Counted from the first letter of the stretch, positions 29,101 through 38,703 are shown. The stretch: 64,000 nt of DNA from Muribaculaceae bacterium (GCA_017559355.1 JAFYSL010000078.1:1-64000), one strand, 5' to 3'. The notes: generated by a model from the letters alone, not told the origin. Numbers and translations: made by a program.

Positions 29101-31197
29101 ATGGATAAAAACAACCTTCTCGGGCTTCTTTTGATGGGAGCAATCATCTTTGGGTTTATGTATATCAATCAACCCTCAGAAGAAGAGATTGCTGCTGCTC
29201 AAAAAGCTCAGATTGAAGCAATTCAAAACAACTCTCAAAACGATGAGGCAGCCATTGACACCCTCACTCCTAACCAAGTGAGCAAACTCGTGGCAATGGT
29301 AAAAGCATCGGGCAAAGCTCAAAACGATGGCACATATGCCCTCTCAACTGGCAACGTAAATCTTAGTTGCGACTCAACAACCCTCAGTGGCACTGTTTCT
29401 GTTAACAACAATACTATTGACATTAAGAAAATCGTTGCAAACGACCTTGACGAGTACCCTCGCCCTGTTGCAAAAGCCGCTGTTGAAGCCCTCATCTCAT
29501 CAGTTGATCGCTACGACTCATTTGGCAACTTTGCTCAATACATGGGTGGCAAAGGCGACACTCTCACTCTTGAAAACGATGTAATAAAAGTAGACATTTC
29601 AAGCGAAGGTGGTAAAATCGCAAAGGTAACTCTCAAAAAATACGACACTTATGTTACTGGCGACACTACTAACGTAGTGCCTTATAACGGAGCCACAGAT
29701 TACTACTCATTCTCCCTCCCTGCTGGTGCTGGTTATATCGAAACTCGCGACCTCTGCTTCAAAGCAGAAGCTGAAAACGACAGCTCCGTGTTAATGAAAC
29801 TCGACCTTGATGGTGGTGCAATGTGGGGTATCCGTTACACTCTCGGCAAAGGCGAAAGCTACGTTGTGAAAATGGATATCGTGCAAGAGAACATCGAAAA
29901 TGTTTTTGCCTCTAACATGTCGGACATTTCAATGTCATGGCACCAAAAAATGGCTCGCAACGAGAAAGGAAAAACATTTGAAGAACGTAACAGTACTATC
30001 TACTACAAATATCTAAACGATAGTCCTGATTACCTTACTGAAAACGGCGACCAAAGCGAAGAACTTGAGCAAGAAGTTAAATGGATTTCTTTCAAAAATC
30101 AATTCTTCTCAAGCGTAATGGTTCCTAAAACTTCTATTAAACGCGCTTCGGTTACAACTCAAGATATCAAAGACCAACCAGGTTATCTAAAAGTGCTCGA
30201 TGTAAAAGATGCAATCATCTCTTACTCTACAAAATCAGATAATCCTGCATCATTTGATATGTTGTTTACACCTAACCTCTACCCATTGCTTTCAAGCTAT
30301 GACGAGCAACTTAATACCGAAGAGGATCTCGAATTAACTCGTTTGATTCCTCTTGGTTGGGGGATCTTCCGTTGGGTTAACACTTATCTTGTAATTCCTA
30401 TCTTCACATTCCTCGGTGGATTTATCACTAACTATGGTATCATCATATTGTTGTTGACTATCATCGTTAAGATTATACTCTTCCCATTCACCTACAAGAG
30501 TTATATGTCGCAAGCGAAGATGCGTGTGCTCGCACCCGAAATCCAAGCTATCAACGAAAAATATCCTAAACCCGAAGATGCAATGACTAAGCAACAAAAA
30601 ACAATGGAACTTTACAGCAAAGCTGGTGCAAGTCCATTCTCAGGCTGTCTACCTATGTTGTTGCAAATGCCCATCCTCATTGCCTTGTTTGCATTCTTCC
30701 CTTCATGTATTGAATTGCGTGGACAATCATTCCTTTGGGCTACCGACCTTTCGGCTCCCGACGCAATCTTCTCATGGACTACTCATATTCCATTGATTTC
30801 AACATATTTTGGCAACCATGTGAGCTTATTCTGCTTGTTGATGACTGCTACCAACATCATCTACACACACATTAACATGCAAAACCAACCAGGTGGAGCA
30901 GCAATGCCAGGTATGAAATGGATGATGTATCTCATGCCAGTGATGTTCTTGTTCTTCTTCAACGACTACGCTTCAGGTTTGAGTTACTACTATTTCCTTT
31001 CATTGTTGATTACAATCGTTCAAACTTACTCTTTCCGTTTCATCGTTGACGAAGAGAAAGTAAGAGCACAAATGCTTGCTAACGCTAAAAAACCTCGCAA
31101 AAAATCGGGTTTCATGGCTCGTTTGGAAGAAGCACAACGCCAACAACAAGCAATGCTACGTGAACAACAAAAACAACAAGCTAAAAAACATCGTTAA
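29101..31197 (+). CDS. yidC: Membrane protein insertase YidC with an enlarged periplasmic domain
   Basis: This 698-residue inner-membrane insertase folds membrane proteins alone or with SecYEG. An N-terminal helix (about 5-22) is followed by a large periplasmic domain (LTLENDVIKVDISSEGGKIAKVTLK begins its conserved part near 158). The five-helix insertase core is at about 440-650, with FPFTYKSYMSQAKM and SPFSGCLPMLLQMPILIALF. The end is basic and Gln-rich (KQQAKKHR). The region between the first helix and the conserved periplasmic fold is roughly 80 residues longer than I expect for Bacteroidales YidC and looks like an inserted segment. A terminator follows. Confidence 0.95.
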   Translation: MDKNNLLGLLLMGAIIFGFMYINQPSEEEIAAAQKAQIEAIQNNSQNDEAAIDTLTPNQVSKLVAMVKASGKAQNDGTYALSTGNVNLSCDSTTLSGTVSVNNNTIDIKKIVANDLDEYPRPVAKAAVEALISSVDRYDSFGNFAQYMGGKGDTLTLENDVIKVDISSEGGKIAKVTLKKYDTYVTGDTTNVVPYNGATDYYSFSLPAGAGYIETRDLCFKAEAENDSSVLMKLDLDGGAMWGIRYTLGKGESYVVKMDIVQENIENVFASNMSDISMSWHQKMARNEKGKTFEERNSTIYYKYLNDSPDYLTENGDQSEELEQEVKWISFKNQFFSSVMVPKTSIKRASVTTQDIKDQPGYLKVLDVKDAIISYSTKSDNPASFDMLFTPNLYPLLSSYDEQLNTEEDLELTRLIPLGWGIFRWVNTYLVIPIFTFLGGFITNYGIIILLLTIIVKIILFPFTYKSYMSQAKMRVLAPEIQAINEKYPKPEDAMTKQQKTMELYSKAGASPFSGCLPMLLQMPILIALFAFFPSCIELRGQSFLWATDLSAPDAIFSWTTHIPLISTYFGNHVSLFCLLMTATNIIYTHINMQNQPGGAAMPGMKWMMYLMPVMFLFFFNDYASGLSYYYFLSLLITIVQTYSFRFIVDEEKVRAQMLANAKKPRKKSGFMARLEEAQRQQQAMLREQQKQQAKKHR

Positions 31198-31224
31198 TCA
31201 TATTTTCGACCGATACAATAAAGA

Positions 31225-31252
31225 ATGCCATCAACTGAAAAGTTGGTGGCAT
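31225..31252 (+). terminator. Intrinsic terminator after yidC
   Basis: A 12-bp stem with a GAAA loop (ATGCCATCAACT / AGTTGGTGGCAT) is followed by TTTACTTTTATT. Confidence 0.88.
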
Positions 31253-31307
31253 TTTACTTTTATTAACATCAACGTGCAATACGTGTTGCCCAAAGGCAGT
31301 CTTATCT

Positions 31308-31418
31308 TTGCAACATGAATTTATACCTTTAACACCATATAATATACTATTTGCAATATGCGTAGCCATTTGGCTTTTAGGAGATCTGTTTGGTTATATT
31401 TCTGGACGACGTAACTAA
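31308..31418 (+). CDS. Possible small membrane protein (start unclear, perhaps frameshifted)
   Basis: A 36-codon frame ending GYISGRRN contains one strongly hydrophobic stretch (YNILFAICVAIWLLGDLFGY), as in single-span small proteins. Its only in-frame start is a TTG inside the promoter box at 31303-31310. An ATG at 31315 opens a different frame that stops after five codons; one extra T after it would join the two. It may be a real small gene with a sequence error, a decayed gene, or chance. Confidence is low. Confidence 0.25.
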   Translation: MQHEFIPLTPYNILFAICVAIWLLGDLFGYISGRRN

Positions 31419-31483
31419 ATTGTTTTGTTTGTTTTTTAATTTTAATTGTTTAATAAATTGTTTTAACTTGATTACTACTTTTG

Positions 31484-31513
31484 TATAAATGGCACTGTGA
31501 AGTGCTATTTATA
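31484..31513. repeat. 13-bp inverted repeat at the 3' end of alternative glmU
   Basis: TATAAATGGCACT and AGTGCTATTTATA flank a GTGA loop, with a single mismatched pair. It overlaps the last codons of the minus-strand gene and lies directly downstream of an orphan plus-strand -7 box. It lacks a long T run on either strand, so its role as a terminator is uncertain. Confidence 0.55.
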
Positions 31514-32701
31514 GTTTTCGGCAAAGGCATGGATTGACTCAAAAATGCGCATATCTATCTCCGATAGAGTCAATCCACGGCGTGCCATCATTCGTCGAGC
31601 GATATCAAAGAATTTTGACAATGGCACATCAGTAAAACCGCTTACACTACCCTCACTAAACGACGCAACAAAGTTGCGAGGGAAGCCTGCACCATGAATA
31701 TTTACCCCTACACCAAGCACTGTAGCAGTGTTAAACATGCAGTTAATGCCCGACTTTGAATGGTCGCCCATAATCAACCCACAAAACTGCAATCCTGTAC
31801 GCAAGAAACGATGTGCAAGATAATTCCACAATTTTATTTCGGTATAATCATTCTTGAGATTTGATGCCGTAGAACCTCCTCCAATATTACACCATTCACC
31901 TATAACAGCGTTACCGAGGAATCCATCGTGAGCCTTATTGGAGTAACCCATCATAACGACATTGTTCACCTCGCCTCCCACTTTACAGAAAGGTCCCAAA
32001 GTTGTTGCACCATACACACGCGCACCCATATTTATAACAGCATTTTCACACAAAGCGATAGGTCCACGCAAGCAACTGCCCTCCATTACCTCTGCATTGC
32101 GACCAACATAGATTGGTCCATTTTTCACGTTAAGCATCGCACCCTCTACCACAGCACCCTCTTCAATAAAAATTAAAGAATTGCCATCGGCATCAACGGG
32201 ATTTCCGATAACGGTATTTGTATCGCTCAATGGTTCGCTTTTGCGACCACGTGTCAAAAGAGCAAAATCCTCAACGATACCACGATGATTTTCCATAAAA
32301 ATATCGTAAAGCATCTTTATCATGATACAATCCTCTTCACACACTACTGTACTTGCAAAACTGCACTCATTAAGACCTTCAACACCACCTCTATATGCGA
32401 TTAAATCACCTAATGGCGTTACCAATGATTCTCCATCTTTTAGTGCCTTTATCTTTGATACAAGATTGGCAGTTGGGCACACATTACCTGCGATAAACAC
32501 ATTATCCGCAGCCTCTACCATTGGATATTTCTCTTGCAGATAATCAACAGTGAGATATGAATATACCCCTTCAAGCATACGTTCCCACTTTTCACGAATA
32601 GTTAATACCCCCACACGCAAATCTGCCACCGGACGAGTAAACGTCATCGGCAACAAATTCTCACGCACCTCTTGTGCATCAAAAAGTATGATATTTTGCA
32701 T
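31505..32701 (-). CDS. Alternative GlmU: UDP-GlcNAc pyrophosphorylase / GlcN-1-P acetyltransferase family
   Basis: This 398-residue protein matches the Bacteroidetes alternative GlmU type. The N-terminal half (about 1-180) is a divergent nucleotidyltransferase beginning QNIILFDAQEVRENLLPMTFTRP. The C-terminal half (about 200-360) is a left-handed beta-helix of hexapeptide repeats (IYVGRNAEV, LCENAVINMGARVYG, AVIGEWCNIGGGS). It is thought to make UDP-N-acetylglucosamine for peptidoglycan and surface sugars. The classical GXG pyrophosphorylase loop is absent, so the function rests on family assignment. It is divergent from rfbC. Confidence 0.85.
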   Translation of the reverse strand: MQNIILFDAQEVRENLLPMTFTRPVADLRVGVLTIREKWERMLEGVYSYLTVDYLQEKYPMVEAADNVFIAGNVCPTANLVSKIKALKDGESLVTPLGDLIAYRGGVEGLNECSFASTVVCEEDCIMIKMLYDIFMENHRGIVEDFALLTRGRKSEPLSDTNTVIGNPVDADGNSLIFIEEGAVVEGAMLNVKNGPIYVGRNAEVMEGSCLRGPIALCENAVINMGARVYGATTLGPFCKVGGEVNNVVMMGYSNKAHDGFLGNAVIGEWCNIGGGSTASNLKNDYTEIKLWNYLAHRFLRTGLQFCGLIMGDHSKSGINCMFNTATVLGVGVNIHGAGFPRNFVASFSEGSVSGFTDVPLSKFFDIARRMMARRGLTLSEIDMRIFESIHAFAENYK

Positions 32702-32724
32702 AATTATCTCTCAATTTTTCACTG

Positions 32725-32732
32725 CAAAGGTA
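32725..32732 (-). promoter_or_regulatory. -7 box (TACCTTTG) for alternative glmU
   Basis: An exact minus-strand TAnnTTTG match 23 bases upstream of the ATG, with a TTG about 17 bases further up. Confidence 0.55.
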
Positions 32733-32826
32733 ATAATTATTAAATTGTTCAACGAAATTTGCCGACTAATAACACTTTTACCCCTCGAAAAGATATATCC
32801 TCCACCAATAATCTCAACAATTTATG

Positions 32827-32834
32827 TATCTTTG
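32827..32834 (+). promoter_or_regulatory. -7 box (TATCTTTG) for rfbC
   Basis: An exact plus-strand TAnnTTTG match 23 bases before the rfbC ATG, divergent from the box at 32725-32732. Confidence 0.55.
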
Positions 32835-32857
32835 TAGCAAGAAACATCTAAACGATT

Positions 32858-33409
32858 ATGACTTTTACCGAACAACATATTAAAGGTGTGTGGATAATAG
32901 AGCCTGTGCGTTATGGAGATACTCGAGGTTACTTTATGGAAAGTTTCAAAAAGGCTGAATTCCAAGCACATGTAGGTAATGTGGAATTTATACAAGACAA
33001 TGAATCGGTATCGACACGTGGTGTTTTGCGTGGATTACACTTTCAACGCAACGAGTGGGCACAAGCAAAGTTGGTGCGCGTGTCGCGTGGTCGCGTGGTT
33101 GATGTTATCGTTGACATTCGCAAAGACTCACCTACTTTTGGGCAACACCTTGCAGTAGAGTTGAGCGAAGATAATTGCCATCAACTTTTCGTGCCTCGTG
33201 GCATGGCTCACGGTTTCATTGTATTGAGCGATGTGGCACAGTTCCAGTATAAGGTTGATAATCTGTATGCTCCACAAGCCGAAGCTACATTGCGTTTCGA
33301 TGACCCTACTATCGGCATCGAATGGCCATTACCAGTCGAAGAACTCAATCTTTCAGAAAAAGACTCTCACGGTTTATCATTAGCCGAGATTGAGCCACAA
33401 GTGGTATAA
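32858..33409 (+). CDS. rfbC: dTDP-4-dehydrorhamnose 3,5-epimerase
   Basis: This 183-residue cupin-fold epimerase acts in dTDP-L-rhamnose synthesis, inverting C3 and C5 of the 4-keto sugar. Family motifs are RGLHFQ (catalytic His near residue 64), PRGMAHGF and the C-terminal DPTIGIEWP. The length is normal (about 180-190). No rfbA, rfbB or rfbD gene is adjacent, so the rest of the pathway must lie elsewhere. It ends at a bidirectional terminator. Confidence 0.95.
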   Translation: MTFTEQHIKGVWIIEPVRYGDTRGYFMESFKKAEFQAHVGNVEFIQDNESVSTRGVLRGLHFQRNEWAQAKLVRVSRGRVVDVIVDIRKDSPTFGQHLAVELSEDNCHQLFVPRGMAHGFIVLSDVAQFQYKVDNLYAPQAEATLRFDDPTIGIEWPLPVEELNLSEKDSHGLSLAEIEPQVV

Positions 33410-33430
33410 TCATTCTCAAATATTAGCATA

Positions 33431-33465
33431 AAAAATAGTTACTACCGTTGGCAGTAACTATTTTT
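33431..33465. terminator. Bidirectional intrinsic terminator, rfbC / esterase
   Basis: A 13-bp inverted repeat (AAAAATAGTTACT / AGTAACTATTTTT) with T runs on both strands lies between convergent genes. Confidence 0.85.
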
Positions 33466-33492
33466 ATTTTATTAGTTATCAATTATTCACAC

Positions 33493-34368
33493 CTATTTTA
33501 TAAAAATATCGTGAAAGAATTGAAGATGATAACGAATTGAATTTTTCCAATATGGGTGAGTATGACGACCTGGACGTTCGGTATAGTCGTGAGGAATATT
33601 ATATTTCAATAGCTCCTCATTCAACTCACGATTTACGCCAATAAAGAAATCGTCGATACCACAGTCAAAAATGATATTCAATTGGTCGGGCTTTAATGTA
33701 GGAACGAGCGAAACCACAGTGCGCGAACTCCAACGTTCAGCGTTTTGCTCTCTGCTACCCAAAGTTTGAGCAATTTTCCATGACTTTTGCCATTTTTCTT
33801 TATCAAAATTTACTCCTCCACTCATGCTACCAGCTGAGCCCCATACATCGCTATGACGCATGCCATACCACAAACTTCCATGACCGCCCATACTCAATCC
33901 TGTGATTGCACGATGTTTTGCATCGGCAATAGTACGATAGTTTTTATCGATATATGGCACAAGTTCCTCAACAAAGAATGATTCCATCTTCAACTCTGGA
34001 TTTTCGGGAGAGTCGAAATACCAACTATCACGTCCATCAGGGAGTACAAAAATCATATCATAGTTAGAAGCAAGACTATCAAGACGAGGTTCTGTAAGTT
34101 CGAGCCAAGTTTTATAATCGCCACCATATCCATGAAGTATATACACTACAGGATAACTTTTACCACATGATGTAGCATACGATTCAGGGAGAATCACATT
34201 CACATCCATTGGCGAAGCAATATTAGTTGCAGGCACTTGGATATGATTTATTTGCTTAAACGATGCTTGTTCCGACTTGCATTTACCACAATCAAAGGCG
34301 TTGCTGTTGATAGGCGCTACTGCCATGATGCCCACGAGCAACATTAACGACAATATTCTCTTTCTCAT
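33493..34368 (-). CDS. Secreted esterase of the CE1 / esterase D type
   Basis: This 291-residue alpha/beta hydrolase has a signal peptide (about 1-24, cut near SNA). The catalytic serine is Ser159 in GLSMGG, the acid is Asp239 or Asp240 in CGIDDFF, and the histidine is His269 or His271 in PGRHTHPYW. HGYGG (about 79-83) supplies the oxyanion hole. Relatives deacetylate xylan or release feruloyl groups, or act on S-formylglutathione; export argues for a glycan ester substrate. An exact -7 box lies at 34409-34416. Confidence 0.88.
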   Translation of the reverse strand: MRKRILSLMLLVGIMAVAPINSNAFDCGKCKSEQASFKQINHIQVPATNIASPMDVNVILPESYATSCGKSYPVVYILHGYGGDYKTWLELTEPRLDSLASNYDMIFVLPDGRDSWYFDSPENPELKMESFFVEELVPYIDKNYRTIADAKHRAITGLSMGGHGSLWYGMRHSDVWGSAGSMSGGVNFDKEKWQKSWKIAQTLGSREQNAERWSSRTVVSLVPTLKPDQLNIIFDCGIDDFFIGVNRELNEELLKYNIPHDYTERPGRHTHPYWKNSIRYHLQFFHDIFIK

Positions 34369-34408
34369 TATTGCTTGTTTTTTATTGGTTATTTAACGGT
34401 TAGTATTG

Positions 34409-34416
34409 CAAAGATA
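34409..34416 (-). promoter_or_regulatory. Promoter for the esterase: TATCTTTG with a -33 TTTG
   Basis: An exact minus-strand -7 box. A TTTG element lies at 34437-34440, 20 bases upstream, giving the full two-part Bacteroidota promoter layout. Confidence 0.65.
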
Positions 34417-34490
34417 GTATTCTAATAATTAATTCACAAAATTATTTGTTGTAATACTCTCGTTATATTGCAATTTCATCGCAAAGTTAC

Positions 34491-34498
34491 TACCTTTG
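34491..34498 (+). promoter_or_regulatory. Promoter for phoH: TACCTTTG with a -33 TTG
   Basis: An exact plus-strand -7 box, with TTG at 34468-34470, 20 bases upstream. It lies 24 bases before the phoH ATG. Confidence 0.65.
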
Positions 34499-34522
34499 TA
34501 ACATTAATTATAATTAATCTGA

Positions 34523-35506
34523 ATGATCGAACGCATTGTAATTATCGACAGCGTTGACCCAGTATGCTTTTATGGTGTCAACAACTGTAACATGCAGTTG
34601 ATTCGCAATCTCTTCCCTAAATTGCGAATGGCTGCTCGTGGGTCGGTAATAAAAGTTATCGGCGACAACGATGAAACTGCCGATTTTGAAAAGAAAATCA
34701 AAGAACTTGAAGCATATTGTGCCAAATACAATAAACTTACCGAAGAGGTTATTCTTGAAGTGATTAAAGGTGGCACTCCTCAAGAGGTAAAAAGCGACGA
34801 TGTGATTATCTACGGCATCAATGGCAAACCCATTTCGCCTCGTTCGCCTAATCAACAACTACTCGTTGAAGAGGTGTTGAAAAACGACCTCACATTTGCT
34901 CTTGGTCCTGCAGGTACAGGTAAAACCTACCTTGCCATTGCTCTTGCCGTGCGGGCATTAAAGAATCGCGAAGTTAGAAAAATCATTCTTTCACGTCCTG
35001 CCGTTGAAGCGGGCGAGAAACTCGGGTTCCTACCTGGTGACATGAAGGACAAAATTGACCCATATCTACAACCTCTTTATGACGCGCTAGAAGATATGAT
35101 TCCAGCCGTAAAACTCAAAGAGTATATGGAAACCAATGTAATTCAAATCGCACCATTGGCATTTATGCGTGGTCGCACCCTCAACGACGCAGTTATCGTG
35201 CTCGACGAAGCACAAAACACCACCACCCACCAAATCAAAATGTTCCTCACACGTTTGGGCATGAACGCCAAAATGATTATCACTGGCGACGCAACCCAAA
35301 TTGACCTTCCACGCTCAACCGTATCAGGGTTAATGCACGCATTGCGAGTGTTGAAAGGCATTCCAGGCATAGGACACGTAGAATTTGGCAAAAAAGATAT
35401 TGTGCGACATCAACTCGTGCAACGCATCGTTGAAGCTTACGAAAAATGGGATAAAAACAACAAAGAAGAGGTCGCTAACGACAATAACAATAAGCAAACA
35501 AATTAA
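34523..35506 (+). CDS. phoH: PhoH family ATPase
   Basis: This 327-residue cytoplasmic P-loop protein has Walker A GPAGTGKT (128-135) and Walker [12 protein letters not shown] with the DEAQ form common to PhoH. The N-terminal 100 residues resemble the KH-like PhoH/YbeZ N-domain. YbeZ proteins act with the rRNA endonuclease YbeY and have RNA helicase activity, so an RNA role is more likely than phosphate starvation alone. purC follows by 11 nt and is probably co-transcribed. Confidence 0.92.
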   Translation: MIERIVIIDSVDPVCFYGVNNCNMQLIRNLFPKLRMAARGSVIKVIGDNDETADFEKKIKELEAYCAKYNKLTEEVILEVIKGGTPQEVKSDDVIIYGINGKPISPRSPNQQLLVEEVLKNDLTFALGPAGTGKTYLAIALAVRALKNREVRKIILSRPAVEAGEKLGFLPGDMKDKIDPYLQPLYDALEDMIPAVKLKEYMETNVIQIAPLAFMRGRTLNDAVIVLDEAQNTTTHQIKMFLTRLGMNAKMIITGDATQIDLPRSTVSGLMHALRVLKGIPGIGHVEFGKKDIVRHQLVQRIVEAYEKWDKNNKEEVANDNNNKQTN

Positions 35507-35517
35507 ATCAATATATT

Positions 35518-36468
35518 ATGGCTACATTATCAAACACAGATTTCAACTTCCCTGGTCAACAAAGCGTATACCACGGAAAAGTGCGTGAAGTTTACAACAT
35601 TAACGACGATGTTTTAGTGATGATTGCATCTGACCGCATCTCAGCGTTCGACGTAATCCTCCCTAAAGGAATTCCTTACAAAGGACAAGTGCTCAACCAA
35701 ATCGCAGCAAAATTCCTTGATGCAACTGCCGACATCGTTCCTAACTGGAAACTCGCGACTCCCGACCCAATGGTTACCGTAGGTTTGAAATGCGAAGGAT
35801 TCCGTGTTGAAATGATTATTCGTGGTTACCTCACTGGTAGTGCATGGCGTGAATACCAAGCAGGTTGCCGTGAACTTTGTGGTGTGAAACTCCCCGACGG
35901 AATGCGTGAAAACGAACGCTTCCCCGAACCTATCATCACCCCAACTACAAAGGCTGACGAAGGTCATGACGAAAACATCTCTCGCGAAGAGATTCTTGCT
36001 CAAGGCATCGTAAGCAAAGAAGACTACGAAGTTATGGAGCAATACACTCGTGCTCTTTTTGCTCGTGGTACTGAAATGGCTGCTGAAAAAGGTTTGATTC
36101 TCGTTGACACTAAATACGAATTTGGCAAACGCGACGGCAAAGTGTATCTCATCGACGAAATCCACACTCCCGACTCTTCTCGCTACTTCTATGCCGAAGG
36201 TTACCAAGAACGTTTCGAAAAAGGAGAACCTCAAAAACAACTCTCTAAAGAATTCGTGCGTCAATGGCTTATCGAAAACAACTTCATGGGTAAACCAGGT
36301 CAAGTTGTTCCCGAAATGACCGACGAATATTGCGAAAGTGTTTCACAACGCTATATCGAGCTTTATGAGCACATCACTGGCGAAACTTTCGTAAAAGACG
36401 AAGATCCTAACTTGAGTCAACGCATTGAAAAGAATGTGGTTGAATGTCTCAAAAACCTCAAAAAATAA
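35518..36468 (+). CDS. purC: Phosphoribosylaminoimidazole-succinocarboxamide synthase
   Basis: This 316-residue enzyme joins aspartate to CAIR with ATP, the eighth step of purine synthesis. Family motifs are the start [37 protein letters not shown] and [14 protein letters not shown] (here [14 protein letters not shown]). The length fits the longer, eukaryote-like SAICAR synthase group. It lies between phoH and the menaquinone methyltransferase gene with short gaps, suggesting an operon. Confidence 0.96.
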   Translation: MATLSNTDFNFPGQQSVYHGKVREVYNINDDVLVMIASDRISAFDVILPKGIPYKGQVLNQIAAKFLDATADIVPNWKLATPDPMVTVGLKCEGFRVEMIIRGYLTGSAWREYQAGCRELCGVKLPDGMRENERFPEPIITPTTKADEGHDENISREEILAQGIVSKEDYEVMEQYTRALFARGTEMAAEKGLILVDTKYEFGKRDGKVYLIDEIHTPDSSRYFYAEGYQERFEKGEPQKQLSKEFVRQWLIENNFMGKPGQVVPEMTDEYCESVSQRYIELYEHITGETFVKDEDPNLSQRIEKNVVECLKNLKK

Positions 36469-36486
36469 CAACTATTTCAACAACAA

Positions 36487-37224
36487 ATGGAAGTAAAAGC
36501 CGAAAAAATCAATCCCTACGACAATAATCGAGCAAAGACCGAACAGGTCAAAGAAATGTTTGACTCGATTGCGCCAGCCTACGACTTCATGAATCGTGCC
36601 ATGACATTTGGCATCGACAAATGTTGGCGTGCAAAGGCTGTAAGAATGATTAAGGCTTATGCTCCTAAAACGATACTCGATGTGGCAACAGGTACTGGCG
36701 ATTTAGCAATCAAACTCGCCCGTACCCTCCACCCCGAGAAAATCACTGGCATCGACCTCTCTGAAGGCATGATTGCCATTGGTGAGAAGAAAGTTGCCGA
36801 GGCCAAACTCGACAATGTCATTAACTTTGTTGCTGGCGACTGCCTCAACTTGCCTTTTAGCGAAGCTCAATTTGATTGCATTACCGTAGCTTATGGTGTG
36901 CGCAACTTTGAGCATCTCGACCAAGGATACCGCGAAATGTATCGCGTAATTAAACCTAGGGGTGTATTATGTGTCATAGAATTATCAACCCCAACATCTC
37001 CTATTGTGAAACCATTTTACAAACTATACACTCGCTATCTTATCCCATTCGTAGGACGCATGGTGTCGAAAGATATGCGTGCATATAGTTATCTCCCCGA
37101 AAGCATTGCAGCTGTGCCTCAAGGCGATGACATGTTGCAACTTATGCGTGATGCTGGATTTAGCAACTGCAAATTCACTCGCCTCACATTTGGCACTTGC
37201 ACAATTTATATGGCTGTTAAATAG
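36487..37224 (+). CDS. menG: Demethylmenaquinone C-methyltransferase
   Basis: This 245-residue SAM-dependent methyltransferase carries out the last step of menaquinone synthesis (UbiE/MenG family). It shows the SAM motif DVATGTGDLA (about 61-70), YGVRNFEHLDQGYREMYRVIKPRGV and the C-terminal KFTRLTFGTCTIYMA. The phylum uses menaquinone for fumarate respiration, so MenG is the likely role rather than ubiquinone. It starts 18 nt after purC. Confidence 0.93.
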   Translation: MEVKAEKINPYDNNRAKTEQVKEMFDSIAPAYDFMNRAMTFGIDKCWRAKAVRMIKAYAPKTILDVATGTGDLAIKLARTLHPEKITGIDLSEGMIAIGEKKVAEAKLDNVINFVAGDCLNLPFSEAQFDCITVAYGVRNFEHLDQGYREMYRVIKPRGVLCVIELSTPTSPIVKPFYKLYTRYLIPFVGRMVSKDMRAYSYLPESIAAVPQGDDMLQLMRDAGFSNCKFTRLTFGTCTIYMAVK

Positions 37225-37254
37225 CCTATCTTTACACACTACAACTCTTTTCTT

Positions 37255-38703
37255 ATGAAAAATATTACCCCATATATCCTCCTCTGCATTTTAAGTTGCA
37301 TTACCCTTGGTGCTTCAGCACAAGGCCATATATATCGCACACCCATTGTGAGAGTGCAGCCTACACTTATCATTGAAGACGATACTGTACCTGCACCCGT
37401 TCACAAATTCTATAACGACACCTTGGTGCTTGACACTACTATGTTTCGCAATCGTCCCTCAATGATGCCAAAAGCATCAGAATTGGATACACTACTCAAC
37501 CAACTCAAGACTAAATTAGAATCTCCCGATTTCTATAAAATCGAAGTAGACACCACTATAGAAACTCTCCCTATCCCTCGCTATTTCTTCCGTCAACCAG
37601 TGTTTTGTGGCTATAATTCAGCCCTCAACGACACTATCGACACCTACATTAGCGCAATGACTCCTCAAGAGGAGGAACTAACACTTTGGCTCGCTCGCAA
37701 AATTGCTCATAACCGTCGATTGGAAAACATGAAGCAAAACTATATGATGGAACACCCCAACAAAGTGCAATACAACATCGAGACTCTCCCTATTGCTCCC
37801 AAACGAGTGTTCTCTACAATTGACCCAAGTGCATCTAAAATCACTGTGCAACAAAATATTCCAACCTTGGAAGCAAAAATTGATGCCAACATTAAGCGTC
37901 GCAATTGGATTCACTCATTCAACAGTTTACTCCAATTCTCTCAAGCATACAACTCCCCCAACTGGTATCAAGGTGGAACCAACGACCTCAATCTACTTTT
38001 CAATGTTGAGTTTAACATCAAACTTAACGAAACATTCCACCCCAACCTACTTTTCGACAACACAATTAAGTATAAGTTGGCAATGAATAGCACCCCCGAC
38101 AACCCTCGTGACTACAATATCAACGACGATATTTTCCAAATCAACACCAAGTTTGGGGTACGCGCGGCAAAACGCTGGTTCTACTCTGTGCAAGCACAAT
38201 TCAAAACCCAGTTATTCAATGGTTATAACAATAACGACGAACTCAAAACAGCATTGCTCTCACCTGGCGAATTAAACGTCGGTCTGGGTATGACCTATAA
38301 CTATATCAGTCCCAAAAAAACATTTACATTTGATGCATCTATTTCTCCTCTTTCTTACAACATGAAGACATGCATCAATAGCCGAGTTAATGAAAATGAC
38401 TTCGGCATCGAAACTGGACGAAAGACTGTTAACGAAATCGGTTCGAGTGGTGAACTCAAATTAAAATGGAACATAGCACACAATATTTCATTTGCATCAC
38501 GTATATTTGCGTTCTCCGACTATACTTATTTCCAAGGCGACATGGAGAACACTCTTGCTTTCAATATCAACCGATTCCTCTCAACTCAAATAAATGTCAA
38601 CCTTCGCTACGATACAAGCGTACCAAGCGATGTTGATTGGCACCGTCTACAGTTGAAAGAAATTCTCAGTTTTGGTTTTTCATATAACTTCAAAAACTTG
38701 TAA
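37255..38703 (+). CDS. DUF3078-like exported beta-barrel protein
   Basis: This 482-residue protein has a signal peptide (about 1-22, cut after ASA). The C-terminal half (about 215-482) matches the DUF3078 pattern, with NWYQGGTNDLNLLFN and alternating aromatic/hydrophobic strands ending FSFGFSYNFKNL, consistent with an outer-membrane barrel. The N-terminal part is Pro/Thr-rich and lacks a known domain. It is the first of three exported proteins in a row (gap 13 nt to the next). The function is unknown. Confidence 0.82.
   Translation: MKNITPYILLCILSCITLGASAQGHIYRTPIVRVQPTLIIEDDTVPAPVHKFYNDTLVLDTTMFRNRPSMMPKASELDTLLNQLKTKLESPDFYKIEVDTTIETLPIPRYFFRQPVFCGYNSALNDTIDTYISAMTPQEEELTLWLARKIAHNRRLENMKQNYMMEHPNKVQYNIETLPIAPKRVFSTIDPSASKITVQQNIPTLEAKIDANIKRRNWIHSFNSLLQFSQAYNSPNWYQGGTNDLNLLFNVEFNIKLNETFHPNLLFDNTIKYKLAMNSTPDNPRDYNINDDIFQINTKFGVRAAKRWFYSVQAQFKTQLFNGYNNNDELKTALLSPGELNVGLGMTYNYISPKKTFTFDASISPLSYNMKTCINSRVNENDFGIETGRKTVNEIGSSGELKLKWNIAHNISFASRIFAFSDYTYFQGDMENTLAFNINRFLSTQINVNLRYDTSVPSDVDWHRLQLKEILSFGFSYNFKNL

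Larger units (their letters stand above)
31198..31504. other. Intergenic, yidC to alternative glmU; two orphan promoter boxes
   Basis: Holds the yidC terminator (31225-31252), an exact TAnnTTTG box at 31303-31310, a 36-codon hydrophobic frame described separately, and a second exact box (TACTTTTG, 31476-31483). The second box points into the 3' end of the minus-strand gene. No annotated-size gene is present. Confidence 0.6.

Noticed and set aside
35641..36303. A 220-codon minus-strand frame inside purC
   Set aside because: It is antisense to purC; low-complexity Phe/Val/Thr composition marks it as a shadow.
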